Positions 25,573-37,719 of a DNA stretch of 64,000 nt are shown here, one piece after another. Position 1 is the stretch's first letter. The number at the start of each line of letters is the position of its first letter. The stretch comes from Citrobacter farmeri (GTDB lineage Bacteria; Pseudomonadota; Gammaproteobacteria; Enterobacterales; Enterobacteriaceae), in contig NZ_CP077291.1 of assembly GCF_019048065.1 (NCBI RefSeq), positions 4,278,001 through 4,342,000 on the forward strand. Reading direction: 5' to 3'. The notes under the pieces were generated by a model. The model was not told the DNA's origin. It did no database searches and worked only from the letters and a program-made list of their open reading frames with translations. The position numbers were made by a program, and so were the translations under genes.

Positions 25573-25908
25573 TAAAACCCTGCTTTAACGTCCACTTCCC
25601 GTTAATTTATCTGCCTGTTATTTAGCAAATAGTGCGTTTATCTGTCCAAAATCATTCATGTAGTGAATGTGCAAACGAAAAACCGCACAAATCGCAAAAT
25701 TTCATATCCATATGATTTTATTAGATATAAATAAAACACCCTCACTTTTTAATTCCAGATAAGCATAAAAAATGAAATTTTTATTACTTATGCACCGGTG
25801 AAACAATTAGCGTGGTATTAATTTATCGCGTGATTAGTGTATACTTGATTTTGTGATGAGGGTCACGAAACGAAGACCCCCAATAATAAATTCGACGAGG
25901 TACTTATC
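25573..25908 (+). promoter_or_regulatory. yhcN upstream region
   Basis: A 336-base, strongly A+T-rich gap without a gene. A TATACT -10-like hexamer lies at 25840-25845, 64 bases before the yhcN ATG, with no good -35. H-NS-type silencing or stress control is possible from composition but not shown. Confidence 0.4.
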
Positions 25909-26172
25909 ATGAAAATCAAAACAACTGTTGCTGCGTTAAGCGTTCTCTCTGTTCTTTCTTTCGGCGCATTCGCCGCAGATTCTATCAGCGCAGAACAAGC
26001 ACAAAATCGCGAAGCGATTGGCTCTGTCTCCGTAAGTGCAATCGGCTCTAGCCCAATGGACATGCATGAAATGCTGAACAAAAAAGCCCAGGAAAAAGGC
26101 GCATCAGCGTATCAGATCACCGAAGCCCGTAGCGGTGACACCTGGCATGCCACTGCCGAATTGTACAAATAA
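25909..26172 (+). CDS. yhcN: YhcN, small periplasmic DUF1471/BhsA-family stress protein
   Basis: An 87-residue secreted protein. The signal peptide runs to about residue 22 (SFGAFA-ADS), followed by a single DUF1471 domain (AIGSVSVSAIG... and GDTWHATAELYK). In E. coli YhcN is linked to peroxide and acid stress. Start ATG has GACGAGG upstream; a strong terminator follows. Confidence 0.92.
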   Translation: MKIKTTVAALSVLSVLSFGAFAADSISAEQAQNREAIGSVSVSAIGSSPMDMHEMLNKKAQEKGASAYQITEARSGDTWHATAELYK

Positions 26173-26199
26173 ACCCTCGTCGTCTAGTCCGACGACCTT

Positions 26200-26224
26200 G
26201 CCCCCGACTGTCGGGGGCTTTTTT
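26200..26224 (+). terminator. Rho-independent terminator of yhcN
   Basis: GCCCCCGA at 26200-26207 pairs with TCGGGGGC at 26211-26218 and is followed by six T. A smaller GTCGTC/GACGAC stem precedes it at 26179-26196. Confidence 0.93.
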
Positions 26225-26229
26225 ATCTC

Positions 26230-26502
26230 TCAATGACGGACATTAAAACGCAGTTGACCTTCCAGCTCTTCTTCCGCTTCATCAAACAACAAAATCAATG
26301 CGCCATAACGCCGACGTGACTTCTCGGGTAGGTGCACAAACTCGATCTCCAGCGGTAACGGCAGCGCTTCACTCATGATGATGTCCCACAGAGAGTCGAG
26401 GTCACTCACTTTTTCTTTGGCCAGGCCAAACATCCGCGCAAACTCACGGTAAAAATCGTCCTGATCCTCAATTTCATCAAAATCAAATGTATAGATATTC
26501 AT
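26230..26502 (-). CDS. yhcO: YhcO, barstar-family protein
   Basis: A 90-residue acidic protein of the barstar (RNase inhibitor) fold family, with the typical [18 protein letters not shown] start and SLWDIIM segment. No barnase-like RNase is encoded beside it. Its partner is unknown. It sits between the yhcN terminator and an aldehyde dehydrogenase gene 29 bases upstream on the same strand. Confidence 0.9.
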   Translation of the reverse strand: MNIYTFDFDEIEDQDDFYREFARMFGLAKEKVSDLDSLWDIIMSEALPLPLEIEFVHLPEKSRRRYGALILLFDEAEEELEGQLRFNVRH

Positions 26503-26531
26503 CTATCGCCACCTTCCCGACATCGGTCTGA

Positions 26532-27980
26532 CTACAGGCCGCCAATATGCAGGGTTTTCACTTCCAGAAATTCGTCTAACCCCAGCACCGATCCTTCACG
26601 TCCCAGCCCGGACTCTTTCACTCCGCCAAACGGTCCCAGCTCGGTGGACACCGCACATTCGTTTATCCCGATCATGCCGCTTTCAATGGCCTGGGAGACA
26701 CGGAATACCCGCTGCAGGTTTTGCGTATAGAAGTAAGCGGCAAGGCCAAACGGCGTATTGTTCGCGCGCTGAATCACCTCTTCTTCATGAGTAAAGCGGA
26801 AGCAGGCGGCAACCGGACCGAATGTCTCTTCACTCGCCAGTTTCATGCCGTCGCTGCACTCGCCCAACACGGTAGGCTGCCAAAAGTTACCGCCGAGCGC
26901 GTGCGCTTTCCCGCCCGCCAGCACTTTCGCCCCTTTCGCGACGGCATCTTCAACGTGCTCACGCACTTTATCGACCGCAGAGGATTCGATCAGCGGCCCC
27001 ACCATCACATCATCATCGAGACCATTACCCACCTTCAACGCCTGAACCGCATCGGCCAGTTTGCGGGTGAATTCATCGTAGACGCGCTCCTGGATATAAA
27101 AGCGGTTCACGCTGACGCACACCTGCCCGGCATTACGGAACTTATTGGCGATAGCGCCTTTCACCGCCGCATCGATGTCCGCGTCGTCAAACACGATATA
27201 AGGGGCATTGCCACCCAGTTCCATCGATACTTTTTTCATGGTCTCTGCGGCATTACGCACCAACGTTTTACCGACTGCCGTTGAGCCAGTGAACGAAATT
27301 TTGCGCACCTCATGGCTTGCCATGATGGCATCGCTGATCTCCGGCGTATTGCCCGCGACGGCGTTGAGCACGCCATCAGGCACCCCTGCTTTCTTCGCCA
27401 GCGTAAGCAGCGCAAAGGCACTCAGCGGCGTGTTATTGGCCGGTTTTATCACCCCGGTACAGCCCGCCGCCAGTGCCGGGCCGAGCTTACGGGTCAACAT
27501 CGCCATCGGGAAATTCCACGGCGTGATTGCCGCCACCACGCCAATCGGTTCGCGGGTCGCCAGAATACGGGAGCCGGGTTTAATCGGCGGGATGATTTCG
27601 CCGTTGGCGCGCTTCGCCTGCTCGGCAAACCACTGAATAAAACTGGCAGCGTACTCAACCTCACCTTCGGCTTCTTTCAACGGTTTACCCTGTTCGGTGG
27701 TCATCAGCCGTCCCAGCCAGATTTTGTTTTCAATGATCAATTCATACCAGCGGTACAGAATCGCCGAGCGCTCTTTTGCCGTTTTTGCCCGCCAGGCTGG
27801 AAATGCCTTACTGGCCGCCGCAATGGCCTCCTCGGTCTGCTGTTTCCCCGCTTTCGCCACCTTTGCGATCGTCTCGCCAGTTGCCGGATTCAGCACATCA
27901 AAGGTGGTATCAAGCGTTTTCCATAGCCCATCAACCAGATATCCCGTCTGAAAAAGTTCGTTGTCCTGAAGCATTTGCAT
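26532..27980 (-). CDS. NAD(P)-dependent aldehyde dehydrogenase, succinate-semialdehyde type
   Basis: ALDH-superfamily enzyme (482 residues, the length of GabD). Catalytic Cys288 (NAGQVCVS), Glu254 (MELGGNAP), the NAD-binding ITPWNFPM and FTGSTAVGK motifs and the C-terminal EETFGPV motif are all visible. The overall pattern is closest to succinate- or glutarate-semialdehyde dehydrogenases (GabD/Sad type); the substrate is not certain. ATG 27978-27980 is preceded by AAGGAG at 8 bases; the frame extends 18 codons upstream without support. E. coli K-12 has no such gene between yhcO and aaeB, so this is a lineage-specific gene. Confidence 0.88.
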   Translation of the reverse strand: MQMLQDNELFQTGYLVDGLWKTLDTTFDVLNPATGETIAKVAKAGKQQTEEAIAAASKAFPAWRAKTAKERSAILYRWYELIIENKIWLGRLMTTEQGKPLKEAEGEVEYAASFIQWFAEQAKRANGEIIPPIKPGSRILATREPIGVVAAITPWNFPMAMLTRKLGPALAAGCTGVIKPANNTPLSAFALLTLAKKAGVPDGVLNAVAGNTPEISDAIMASHEVRKISFTGSTAVGKTLVRNAAETMKKVSMELGGNAPYIVFDDADIDAAVKGAIANKFRNAGQVCVSVNRFYIQERVYDEFTRKLADAVQALKVGNGLDDDVMVGPLIESSAVDKVREHVEDAVAKGAKVLAGGKAHALGGNFWQPTVLGECSDGMKLASEETFGPVAACFRFTHEEEVIQRANNTPFGLAAYFYTQNLQRVFRVSQAIESGMIGINECAVSTELGPFGGVKESGLGREGSVLGLDEFLEVKTLHIGGL

Positions 27981-28034
27981 GGTGTTTTCTCCTTCTGATG
28001 TCCTGAGTTGCGCACATCGAATAAGTATAGCCAT

Positions 28035-28064
28035 AAAAAAACCGACGCTTTTAGCGTCGGTTTT
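28035..28064 (-). terminator. Terminator of the aaeXAB operon
   Basis: ACCGACGCT at 28041-28049 pairs with AGCGTCGGT at 28053-28061; on the minus strand a U-run of seven follows (28034-28040 read as A). It separates aaeB from the aldehyde dehydrogenase gene. Confidence 0.9.
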
Positions 28065-28069
28065 GAGGG

Positions 28070-30037
28070 TTAGCTGTCGGTTAACGCATGCTGGTACTTG
28101 TGCAACATGCCGGTCAACCGTTTCACTGGTTCGGTGACCTGCGGCGGCGCTTCCCAGACCCGCAGTTTTTCCTGATATACATCCAGTTCGTCTAATAGCT
28201 GACCAAAATAGCGTCGACGCTTATCATCATTCACGGCAGAAATGACGTGATCCGCCGTACGACGTAACTGTTTGTGGAACGCGGAGAGATCGTCGTTGAC
28301 TGGAATCGGCGCATCCCGCAGGCGCTGATGCGCAATAATCATGGTCAACGCCAGGCGGAATTTCGGTAAATCCCCGGGGAATTTGTTCATCAACAGAAAC
28401 AGTTGCTGATAGAGCGCCGGAAGATGATTCTCTTTGCGCCGCACCACGTTGGTGGTCATCGCCGACACCGCCGCAGAGACGAACTGGTTGAGCAGCACAC
28501 GGCCCGTACGGTCGCGAGAGTTATCGCGCACAATCACAATCACCAGAAAAGCCAGTACGCAACCCACAATCTGCCCTAGCGCACTGTCCAGGAACTGGCT
28601 GAAGTGGAAGGTCATCGGGTTATCCAGCACGATGATGTTAATGGTACTGGCCAGCGCCCCCATAGAGCCCAACCGCCGCTTCTGTACTTCGATTCCCAGA
28701 AAGAACCCCAGCACCGCGAGGCTCAGGCAGAGCAACAGCATGCTTTGCTGGGTGTTGGGGAGGATCACCAGAAAATAGAGCGCCCCCAGCGGTAATGCGG
28801 CAAGCGTACCGTAAATAAAGTCAATGGCGACCATGCGCGGATTCGGCAGACGCATCGCCAGCGAGGTGACCACCGCAATCATCACCATCGCGCCGTTACC
28901 GGAGGTCCAGCCGGTCCACAGCCAGAACAGCGTCCCCAGCACGCAAGAAATCGTGGTGCGCCAGAAGTTCACCATTGCGTGATGACGCTCAGCAGATTCG
29001 ACCTTCACCACCGGTTCATCCTGCAGCACTTCCTCTTCCGTGGCGCTGATTTTAGTATTGCTGATCACGCCACGCTTGAGCAGCAGATAACGCGTTGCCG
29101 CTCCGGCCCAGGTATACAGCGTAACGGGCGTTTCGCGCTCACCGGTCCATGCAATCACCCGACGCAGACGCTTAAGCTGTTTATGTACATCCTGCGCGGT
29201 TTCAACCGGCATAGCGAAGAACTCACGGAAGGTATCGGTGATCAGCTCAGGACGCGTATTCTGGATCAGATAGGTTTCACAGGACTGCGTAATCATGGTC
29301 AGCGACAGCGTATTGATCGCCTTCAGGCGGCGATTCGCCCGTGCCCAGCGGGAGGATTCCATGTTCAGGTTGCTACGCATTCCTTCCAGCGCGGTTGCCC
29401 GACGCACCAGCGAGCCCCAGGCCTTATCCACTTCTTCGCTGTCACCATGTTTAATACACAACTGCATCAGCTGGTACTGCGCCACCAGCAGGCTATCCAG
29501 CTCACGATCCACCTCTTGTTTGATCGATCGCGGAGAAAAAAGCAGATCCGCCATAATGGCGCAGACAATCCCAATCACAATCTCGCTACAGCGTTCTACG
29601 GCAAACTGCGGCGTCAGTAGCGGTTCGGTTTGAATAGTGATAACAATGATCAGCGCAGTGTAGCCCGATAGCCCCCAGGCATAGGAGTTCTCGACGCGTA
29701 CCAGCGAGGAGATCCAGGTGCAAAAACCCGCCCAGATACAGCAGACCAGAATCATCAGTAGCGGTGCGCGGATCATCGCAATGATGATCGCCAGCGCCGC
29801 AATAGAACCGATAAACGTCCCGACGATGCGCAACATCCCTCGATAGCGAATCGCGCCGGAATACGGTTCGCCGCCGGCGGCAAAGGCCGGACCCGCCGCG
29901 ACAATCGCGGCCGTCAGCACCGCCCAGCGCGGCGTTTCAAGCTGGAAATGAAAGCCAACAAATAGCGCGAGAACAATCGCGCAGGCCAGTTTGACCGCAA
30001 AGCGAATGTGCTGGTTGGCGATGGAAAAAATGCCCAT
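28070..30037 (-). CDS. aaeB: p-Hydroxybenzoic acid efflux pump subunit AaeB
   Basis: Inner-membrane FUSC/PET-family transporter (655 residues, as E. coli) with two sets of hydrophobic segments (about residues 10-160 and 370-500) separated by soluble regions. With AaeA it exports aromatic carboxylic acids. It lies 5 bases after aaeA. Confidence 0.96.
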   Translation of the reverse strand: MGIFSIANQHIRFAVKLACAIVLALFVGFHFQLETPRWAVLTAAIVAAGPAFAAGGEPYSGAIRYRGMLRIVGTFIGSIAALAIIIAMIRAPLLMILVCCIWAGFCTWISSLVRVENSYAWGLSGYTALIIVITIQTEPLLTPQFAVERCSEIVIGIVCAIMADLLFSPRSIKQEVDRELDSLLVAQYQLMQLCIKHGDSEEVDKAWGSLVRRATALEGMRSNLNMESSRWARANRRLKAINTLSLTMITQSCETYLIQNTRPELITDTFREFFAMPVETAQDVHKQLKRLRRVIAWTGERETPVTLYTWAGAATRYLLLKRGVISNTKISATEEEVLQDEPVVKVESAERHHAMVNFWRTTISCVLGTLFWLWTGWTSGNGAMVMIAVVTSLAMRLPNPRMVAIDFIYGTLAALPLGALYFLVILPNTQQSMLLLCLSLAVLGFFLGIEVQKRRLGSMGALASTINIIVLDNPMTFHFSQFLDSALGQIVGCVLAFLVIVIVRDNSRDRTGRVLLNQFVSAAVSAMTTNVVRRKENHLPALYQQLFLLMNKFPGDLPKFRLALTMIIAHQRLRDAPIPVNDDLSAFHKQLRRTADHVISAVNDDKRRRYFGQLLDELDVYQEKLRVWEAPPQVTEPVKRLTGMLHKYQHALTDS

Positions 30038-30042
30038 CGCGA

Positions 30043-30975
30043 TTAACCAAATTCGCGCAGACGGTGCGCCATTTTACGGAAGAACGAGTCATTATTTTCG
30101 TCACGATCCTGCTTGCCGGTGATCACAACCGTCGCGGTGGTGCCGGCTGGCCACAGGTTTTCCTGCTGATCGTCAAGCTGGATACGTACCGGAACGCGCT
30201 GTGCAAGGCGGACCCATTCCAGATTCGAATCGATGGTCGCCATGCCTTTGTCGTCGCGCGTGCTGCTGGCATTGGTGACCCCTGCCGCAATGCTATCGAC
30301 TCTCCCTTTTAAAACCTTGTTGCTGCCCAGCGGGGTAATTTCTGCACGATAGCCAGGGCGGACGCCTTCCAGTTTGGTCTCTTCCATATAGGCCAGCACA
30401 TAGAAGGAGTTCTGTTTCACCAGCGCCACGGCGGTAGAACCCCGGGTGATAAACTCACCGGTATAGACGTTCAGGTTGGTCACCCAACCATCCGCAGGGG
30501 CACGAATGACGGTACGTTCAAGATCTAACTTTGCGAGATCGCGGGTCGCCTGCGCTTTGGCAAGCTGATGTAATACGGTTTGCAAAACGTTGTTGGCCTG
30601 ATCGATCTCTTCCCGAGACATCGCCTGGACGCCAAGACGATTACGACGACTGGCTTCCTGACGTTTCTCTTGCGCCAGCACCTGGTAATAGGCAACGTCG
30701 GCTTCAGCCTCTTCCAGCGCCTTTTGGTAGCGCGGTTGATCGATGGTGAACAGCACCTGATCTTTCTTCACCAGATCGTTATCGTGGACATTAACATGCG
30801 TGATAAGTCCGGCAACGTCCGGCGCGATGGCAACCACATCTGCGCTGAAGCGGGCGTCACGCGTCCAGGGTGATTCGGTGTAATAGACCCAGGTGCGGAA
30901 AATAGCGATGAACGCCAGGATGACCAGAACGAGGGTAATGGCCGTACGGGAGATTTTTCTTGTTAGTGTTTTCAC
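30043..30975 (-). CDS. aaeA: p-Hydroxybenzoic acid efflux adaptor AaeA
   Basis: HlyD/EmrA-type membrane fusion protein (310 residues): one N-terminal membrane helix (residues 12-28), a lipoyl half-motif ([20 protein letters not shown]), a coiled-coil hairpin and the second lipoyl half ([16 protein letters not shown]). It bridges AaeB to an outer-membrane channel. Between aaeX and aaeB in one operon. Confidence 0.96.
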   Translation of the reverse strand: MKTLTRKISRTAITLVLVILAFIAIFRTWVYYTESPWTRDARFSADVVAIAPDVAGLITHVNVHDNDLVKKDQVLFTIDQPRYQKALEEAEADVAYYQVLAQEKRQEASRRNRLGVQAMSREEIDQANNVLQTVLHQLAKAQATRDLAKLDLERTVIRAPADGWVTNLNVYTGEFITRGSTAVALVKQNSFYVLAYMEETKLEGVRPGYRAEITPLGSNKVLKGRVDSIAAGVTNASSTRDDKGMATIDSNLEWVRLAQRVPVRIQLDDQQENLWPAGTTATVVITGKQDRDENNDSFFRKMAHRLREFG

Positions 30976-30982
30976 TTCAACC

Positions 30983-31186
30983 TCAAACGAACAGGCGCGA
31001 TATCAAGTAAAAGAGACAGCAATACAGCGCAGTATTAAACAGCGCCGGATGCCAGACAAAATCATAGATGCCCGTGGGCACCAGCACCCGGCGCACCAGC
31101 CAGAAAATCGCCAGTGACAGAAGCAATTCAAAGAATATCGGGGGGAAGGAAAGACCAAACACCACGATAACGGGAAACAGACTCAT
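30983..31186 (-). CDS. aaeX: AaeX, small membrane protein of the aae operon
   Basis: A 67-residue DUF1656 protein with two hydrophobic segments ([18 protein letters not shown] and the C-terminal [15 protein letters not shown]). Function unknown; a conserved first gene of aae efflux operons. Divergent from aaeR. Confidence 0.93.
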
Positions 31187-31333
31187 GTTGACCTTGATAT
31201 TTTAGAGAGTGCAGGCGATGCAGTTTTCAGCTGATGTCGACGGAGAAGGGCAAGGAAAGCCAGGCGAGAGCGACACAGCCTTTATTTGGAATAATAATAT
31301 ATTACCGTAACTGTTATGCTGTTATCTATAATA

Positions 31334-31349
31334 TGTGATCTAAATCACT
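31334..31349 (+). promoter_or_regulatory. Candidate CRP site between aaeX and aaeR
   Basis: TGTGA-N6-TCACT, near-consensus with central TCTAAA, lies 19 bases before the aaeR start codon and inside the 181-base divergent region. At this position it could overlap the aaeR start site and repress it, or serve aaeX from upstream. Confidence 0.55.
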
Positions 31350-31367
31350 TTTAAGCCAGAGTGAATA

Positions 31368-32300
31368 ATGGAACGATTAAAACGCATGTCGGTGTTCGCC
31401 AAAGTGGTGGAATTTGGTTCCTTCACCGCCGCTGCCAGACGGTTACAAATGAGTGTTTCGTCGATCAGCCAGACGGTATCAAAACTGGAAGATGAACTGC
31501 AGGTCAAGCTACTGAACCGCAGCACGCGCAGCATTGGGCTTACCGAAGCGGGCAAAATTTATTATCAGGGCTGTCGACGTATGCTGCATGAAGTGCAGGA
31601 TGTTCACGAGCAGCTTTACGCCTTTAACAACACGCCGATTGGTACGCTGCGCATTGGCTGTTCTTCAACCATGGCACAGAATGTCCTCGCAGGCATCACC
31701 GCTAAAATGCTCAAAGAGCATCCCGGCCTGACGGTCAATCTGGTCACCGGCATTCCTGCCCCCGATCTGATTGCCGACGGACTGGATGTCGTCATCCGCG
31801 TGGGCGCCCTGCAGGATTCCAGTCTGTTTTCACGCCGCCTGGGCGCGATGCCGATGGTGTTATGCGCAGCGAAAAGCTATCTCGCTCAATATGGCATACC
31901 GGAAAAACCGGCCGACCTCACCAACCACTCCTGGCTGGAATACAGCGTGCGCCCCGATAATGAGTTCGAGCTGATCGCTCCTGAAGGGATCTCCACGCGA
32001 CTGATCCCACAGGGGCGATTCGTTACTAACGATCCGATGACCCTCAACCGCTGGCTGACCGCCGGCGCGGGGGTCGCCTATGTCCCGCTAATGTGGGTGA
32101 TCAACGAGATCAATCGGGGCGAGCTTGAGATCTTACTGCCGCGCTATCAGTCCGATCCACGCCCGGTCTATGCGCTGTATACCGAAAAAGACAAACTGCC
32201 TCTGAAGGTGCAGGTGGTGATTAACTACCTGACTGAATATTTCGTCGACGTGGCGCAGATTTTTCAGGGAATGTACGGTCGGGGAAAAGAGAAAGCATGA
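31368..32300 (+). CDS. aaeR: LysR-type regulator AaeR
   Basis: LTTR of 310 residues with N-terminal helix-turn-helix (GSFTAAARRLQMSVSSISQ at about 17-35) and a periplasmic-binding-like effector domain. The E. coli orthologue activates aaeXAB in response to aromatic acids. Divergent from aaeX; convergent with tldD. Confidence 0.95.
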   Translation: MERLKRMSVFAKVVEFGSFTAAARRLQMSVSSISQTVSKLEDELQVKLLNRSTRSIGLTEAGKIYYQGCRRMLHEVQDVHEQLYAFNNTPIGTLRIGCSSTMAQNVLAGITAKMLKEHPGLTVNLVTGIPAPDLIADGLDVVIRVGALQDSSLFSRRLGAMPMVLCAAKSYLAQYGIPEKPADLTNHSWLEYSVRPDNEFELIAPEGISTRLIPQGRFVTNDPMTLNRWLTAGAGVAYVPLMWVINEINRGELEILLPRYQSDPRPVYALYTEKDKLPLKVQVVINYLTEYFVDVAQIFQGMYGRGKEKA

Positions 32301-32340
32301 GGAAGACATCCTCCCCCATGACGGGAGAGGATAGAGAGAA

Positions 32341-33801
<1,461 letters not shown>

Positions 33802-33862
33802 TTAGTGACTGCGATAGAGGTTCTATGTACTGAGAGTGGGGCAATTCCTTGCCCCCGTCAAA

Positions 33863-36800
33863 TCATTGCGAATTTTCTTTCCGCGGCTGACGCAGGACTT
33901 CGTTGATCTGTGGTTTGTCGAGCGGACCGGTGATCCGATAGCGCAGAATCGAGACTTTACTCCACAGCGGTCCCAGCACTTTACTGGCGGCAAAGACCGC
34001 CGCGCCAACGATCGGGTTCACCGCAAACGCGGCAGCCACACCCACCGTGGCAGAGATTTCCGGTGCCACCACCGCTTCAACATCCAGCTCGCGACGCACC
34101 AGGTTGACCGAGCCTTTCATGGCGATATCCGCCTCCAGTCCATCCACCAGCGTATCGTCCGTATGCAATATGCCGTCTTTGATCCAGGCGGTGCTGCGAA
34201 TGGAGTCGAAGTAAAATCCTTCGTTGAAGGTATCGCTAAAATCAAAGCGCAGTTTGCGCAGCAGTGCGTCAAAGCTCAGCAGGCGCAGCAACTGTCCCGC
34301 GTGCCCGGTGCTTAACTCAGTGATCTCCCCTTTGCCCAGCCGGGTGCGGATGATGCCGTTTAGCGAGGCTTCCTCCGGCTTCCACGGCGGGTTGCGCCAG
34401 TGTAGATCGTAATCAACGTTAAAAGACGCGTTACGAATGGGGGTGGATACGCCAAAGAACCCTGCCGCCGCATCAATCTTGTTACCCCGCAGCTTCCCTT
34501 TCAAAGAGGTGCGCTCGCTGCCAGGCGTGTTTACCCACTGTCCGTCCGCCGTCAGTCGGGTGAAGCCGGTATCCAGCAGACCGTTACTCAGGTTCAGGGT
34601 ATCGCCCTGAATGGCCACATCCGCATCGATGCGTCCGTATTTCTGTCCCCACATCCAGCACTCTTCACAGCGCAACTGTACGTCAGGCCAGCCACGGAAA
34701 CTAACGCGATCTACGGATGCAAATGGTGAAGCTGACGCGTCGCTGTTATCCGTTTTGACGGTGGCGGGGTTGTAGTAGAGGTATTTGATAAACGCCTGCC
34801 ACGGCGCGTGATTGCGCATTGCCAGCGTCGCGTTGATCTCCCGTCCCTGCGCCTCGACGTTTGTACCCTTCGGCGTCGGTTCGGAAACGATACTCAGGTT
34901 GTTCCACTGTTGCCCTCCCAGCGTTAACGCCGGCGTGCGCAGCGTAACATGTTGCGGGAAGTTCGCGTTGGCCCCGACGTTGTCCGCCGCGCCTTTCTGG
35001 AACAGAGCCAACCATTGCGCACCATCCATCGCTGGCAGATTCAGCTCAATGCCTTCTCGCTCAGGCAAAGGCGGTGTCGTATGGCTTTCCGCCGTCCAGA
35101 TTGCACGGTCCAGCGTCAGTTTCTGATTCAGCAACCAGCGGCTATTAAAGTGGTTATCCTGCCCGGCGCTACCGGTGAGTGTAAAGCTGCGCAGGTCGCC
35201 GGTTGCTTTGATTTTAACGGGTAACGCCGCGCCAGCCTCTTTATCCAGCGGAGAAGGTAAGTGACTGCTTACATTCCGGAGATCGCTGTTCAGCTCAATA
35301 TTGTACGTCGTACCAGAATGATACGGCAGGTCGATTCCTACTTTGCCGCTCCACGCCATGCTGCCGTTGAGCGCGTCATTGACCTGGGAAGGTAACACAC
35401 CGGTGCGAGCGGGCTGCCAGTTGCCGTTGAGATTCACCGCGACCTGATAGGCTTTCGCGCCCTCTGTGGTAGTAAAATCAACGTTCAGCGGCTGATTGAA
35501 CCAGTTCGCCGTCATCGGCTCACTTTTCAGGTTGCCATTGGTAAAACTGAATTTGCCGCTGAGGTTTTTCAGAGTACTGTCGAGCGGTTTGATAAACAGG
35601 CTGTTATCGCGCAGCGACACATCGCCTTTTGCGGTAACCCGTTCGCCGTCCAGCGGGATATCCAGATGTAAGCGAGCATTCACATCGCCGTCGATCTGCA
35701 ACTGCTCAAGCGTGGCACCCAGCGATGTTTTCAACGGTGTGTCATCAAAATATGGTCCCACCGCCTTGCCCGGCCCCTGAATATCGGCGTCAATCAGCAA
35801 CTTTTCTTTCGCGTAGTCCGGGATAATAGCCGTCAGATTCGTGGCCTTCACGCCGCCTAAATTAACGCCATCGGTTTTCATCCACAGGCCGTCGTTAAGG
35901 AAATCCAGCTCAATATTCAGATCGGTCAGCGCCGGCCAGTCCGGTTGAAAAGCAAATTTTGCATTGCGCAGCGGGACCAGCACTTCAAACTGACCTTCGT
36001 TGTGCTTGTACGGGAACAAATGCGGATTGCCGCCGTACACCAGCGTCGCATTATCCGCTTCTCCACCCTGAATCGCGCCGCTGAGATAATCCACCAGCGC
36101 CTTGCCCATCAGGTTCTCCGGGAAGTAACGCCAGGCCTGAGAACCGTCGTCGGTGCTGATACCCGCCAGAATCCCCAGCCAGGGGTCATCGCCTGTCGGT
36201 TGCAGATAGCGGAAACCACCGCGCGCGTGGACCGCTTTCGCTTTCACGTCGATGTTACGTCCGTCCAGTTGAAAGCCTTTGTCATTTTTCAGCCAGTTCA
36301 GCGTGGCAACACCGTCTTCAATTTCTAATGGCGCACGAAAGACCGTTTCGTAGGGCATTTTTGCCTGTTTCATCGACGCGGTCAGCGCGCCATTTTCCAC
36401 GCTCCCGGAGAGCGTTCCGGAGAAGTGTTCCGCACCCGGCAACAGTTTCCACTGCTTCCACGCCAGATCGCGCCATGACGCCTGAAAACGGGTCTTTTCT
36501 GTGGCCTGAAGCGGAATATCCAGCGCCAGGGTGTCAATATTTCCGCTCGGTTGGGTGGCAAGCCAGATATCCCCCAGAGCAGGCGAGAGCTTCGACACCA
36601 TCGGGCGCAGTCCCTCAAGCCCGGACAACTCCAGATGGCTGGCGCGGATGCGCAGTTCGTCACTGCGTTTACTGTCTGCACCGCCGACTTCCTGCTCAGG
36701 GATCCAGGCAAGTTGTAACGCACCGCGCGGCCAGGCCTTGCCGTCCATCGTGATACGGGTATCAGGAATAGAAAACTGCCAGCCGGGCTGCTCACGGCTG

Positions 36801-37663
36801 ATATGCGCCGTCAGGTTGTCGACAGAGAGCGTATGCGTGTTATTGTCGCCTTTCCAGCTTGCCCCGCCCTGTTTTAGCCAGACATCGCCACCGGCGATTT
36901 CACCTTTGCTGATGGTCATCCAGCCTTCGAGGCTAAAGCGCGCGGTTTCCAGCGCCACGTTATCCTGCATCCATTTGCCCAGCCACGGCTTCACGTCGAT
37001 GTCGTCAGCCTGCAGCCAGACCCGACCATTATTCAACAGACCTTCATCATCACGCAGATCCATACGCACCTGCATAACGCCGTGCTGCCCGGTCAGACTG
37101 GAGAGACTGACTTGTCCTTCCGCGCGATGGCGGTTTTTACCGTTCACCCAGGTGAGTTGCGGAATCGCCAGTTCAGCACGCTGGCCGGACAGCGTCAGAA
37201 AGCTGATTTGGCTGTCGCGTAGATCAAAGTGATCGAACTGGCGCAGGAAAAGATCGTTGATTCGGCTGGCTTCCAGTCCGTCACCGCCTTCGCTACGTTC
37301 AATGGGCGTGTTGGTACGGAAGTTCAGCTGCCAGAAGGTGAGATCGCGAAACTGCCAGCGCATGTGTAGCAAACTCTGCCAGACATCCAGCGCCAGGGTA
37401 ACGCGTTTTACCGAAAATTCACCGCCGTCTTTCAGCTCCGCGTGGATATCACGCGCTTCGAGGGTGGGACCAAAATTTTGCCAGTTGGCAGAGATCTGGC
37501 TGGCCTGGACCGGCAGTCCCGTTGCACACTCAATTTTGCTGAGGATCGTCGGACGCCAACTGTCGAGATGCGGTAATGCCAGGCGCAAACCACTGACCAG
37601 CAGCGCTACGACAACGACGAGCGCGGCTCCAGTGAGCAATAATATCCCCGGCAATCGCCTCAC
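33863..37663 (-). CDS. yhdP: YhdP, AsmA-like phospholipid transport protein
   Basis: A 1266-residue inner-membrane-anchored envelope protein: one N-terminal membrane helix (residues 5-27) and a very long beta-rich periplasmic repeat region ending in a DUF3971/AsmA-like C-terminal domain. With TamB and YdbH it is thought to carry phospholipids to the outer membrane. The frame is intact with no internal stop. Located between rng and tldD, as in E. coli. Confidence 0.95.
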   Translation of the reverse strand: MRRLPGILLLTGAALVVVVALLVSGLRLALPHLDSWRPTILSKIECATGLPVQASQISANWQNFGPTLEARDIHAELKDGGEFSVKRVTLALDVWQSLLHMRWQFRDLTFWQLNFRTNTPIERSEGGDGLEASRINDLFLRQFDHFDLRDSQISFLTLSGQRAELAIPQLTWVNGKNRHRAEGQVSLSSLTGQHGVMQVRMDLRDDEGLLNNGRVWLQADDIDVKPWLGKWMQDNVALETARFSLEGWMTISKGEIAGGDVWLKQGGASWKGDNNTHTLSVDNLTAHISREQPGWQFSIPDTRITMDGKAWPRGALQLAWIPEQEVGGADSKRSDELRIRASHLELSGLEGLRPMVSKLSPALGDIWLATQPSGNIDTLALDIPLQATEKTRFQASWRDLAWKQWKLLPGAEHFSGTLSGSVENGALTASMKQAKMPYETVFRAPLEIEDGVATLNWLKNDKGFQLDGRNIDVKAKAVHARGGFRYLQPTGDDPWLGILAGISTDDGSQAWRYFPENLMGKALVDYLSGAIQGGEADNATLVYGGNPHLFPYKHNEGQFEVLVPLRNAKFAFQPDWPALTDLNIELDFLNDGLWMKTDGVNLGGVKATNLTAIIPDYAKEKLLIDADIQGPGKAVGPYFDDTPLKTSLGATLEQLQIDGDVNARLHLDIPLDGERVTAKGDVSLRDNSLFIKPLDSTLKNLSGKFSFTNGNLKSEPMTANWFNQPLNVDFTTTEGAKAYQVAVNLNGNWQPARTGVLPSQVNDALNGSMAWSGKVGIDLPYHSGTTYNIELNSDLRNVSSHLPSPLDKEAGAALPVKIKATGDLRSFTLTGSAGQDNHFNSRWLLNQKLTLDRAIWTAESHTTPPLPEREGIELNLPAMDGAQWLALFQKGAADNVGANANFPQHVTLRTPALTLGGQQWNNLSIVSEPTPKGTNVEAQGREINATLAMRNHAPWQAFIKYLYYNPATVKTDNSDASASPFASVDRVSFRGWPDVQLRCEECWMWGQKYGRIDADVAIQGDTLNLSNGLLDTGFTRLTADGQWVNTPGSERTSLKGKLRGNKIDAAAGFFGVSTPIRNASFNVDYDLHWRNPPWKPEEASLNGIIRTRLGKGEITELSTGHAGQLLRLLSFDALLRKLRFDFSDTFNEGFYFDSIRSTAWIKDGILHTDDTLVDGLEADIAMKGSVNLVRRELDVEAVVAPEISATVGVAAAFAVNPIVGAAVFAASKVLGPLWSKVSILRYRITGPLDKPQINEVLRQPRKENSQ

Positions 37664-37719
37664 GCGTCTCTCCTTGTCTGCCTAAAAATGTGTCGCCCGT
37701 CATGCGGCACAGCATCGGT

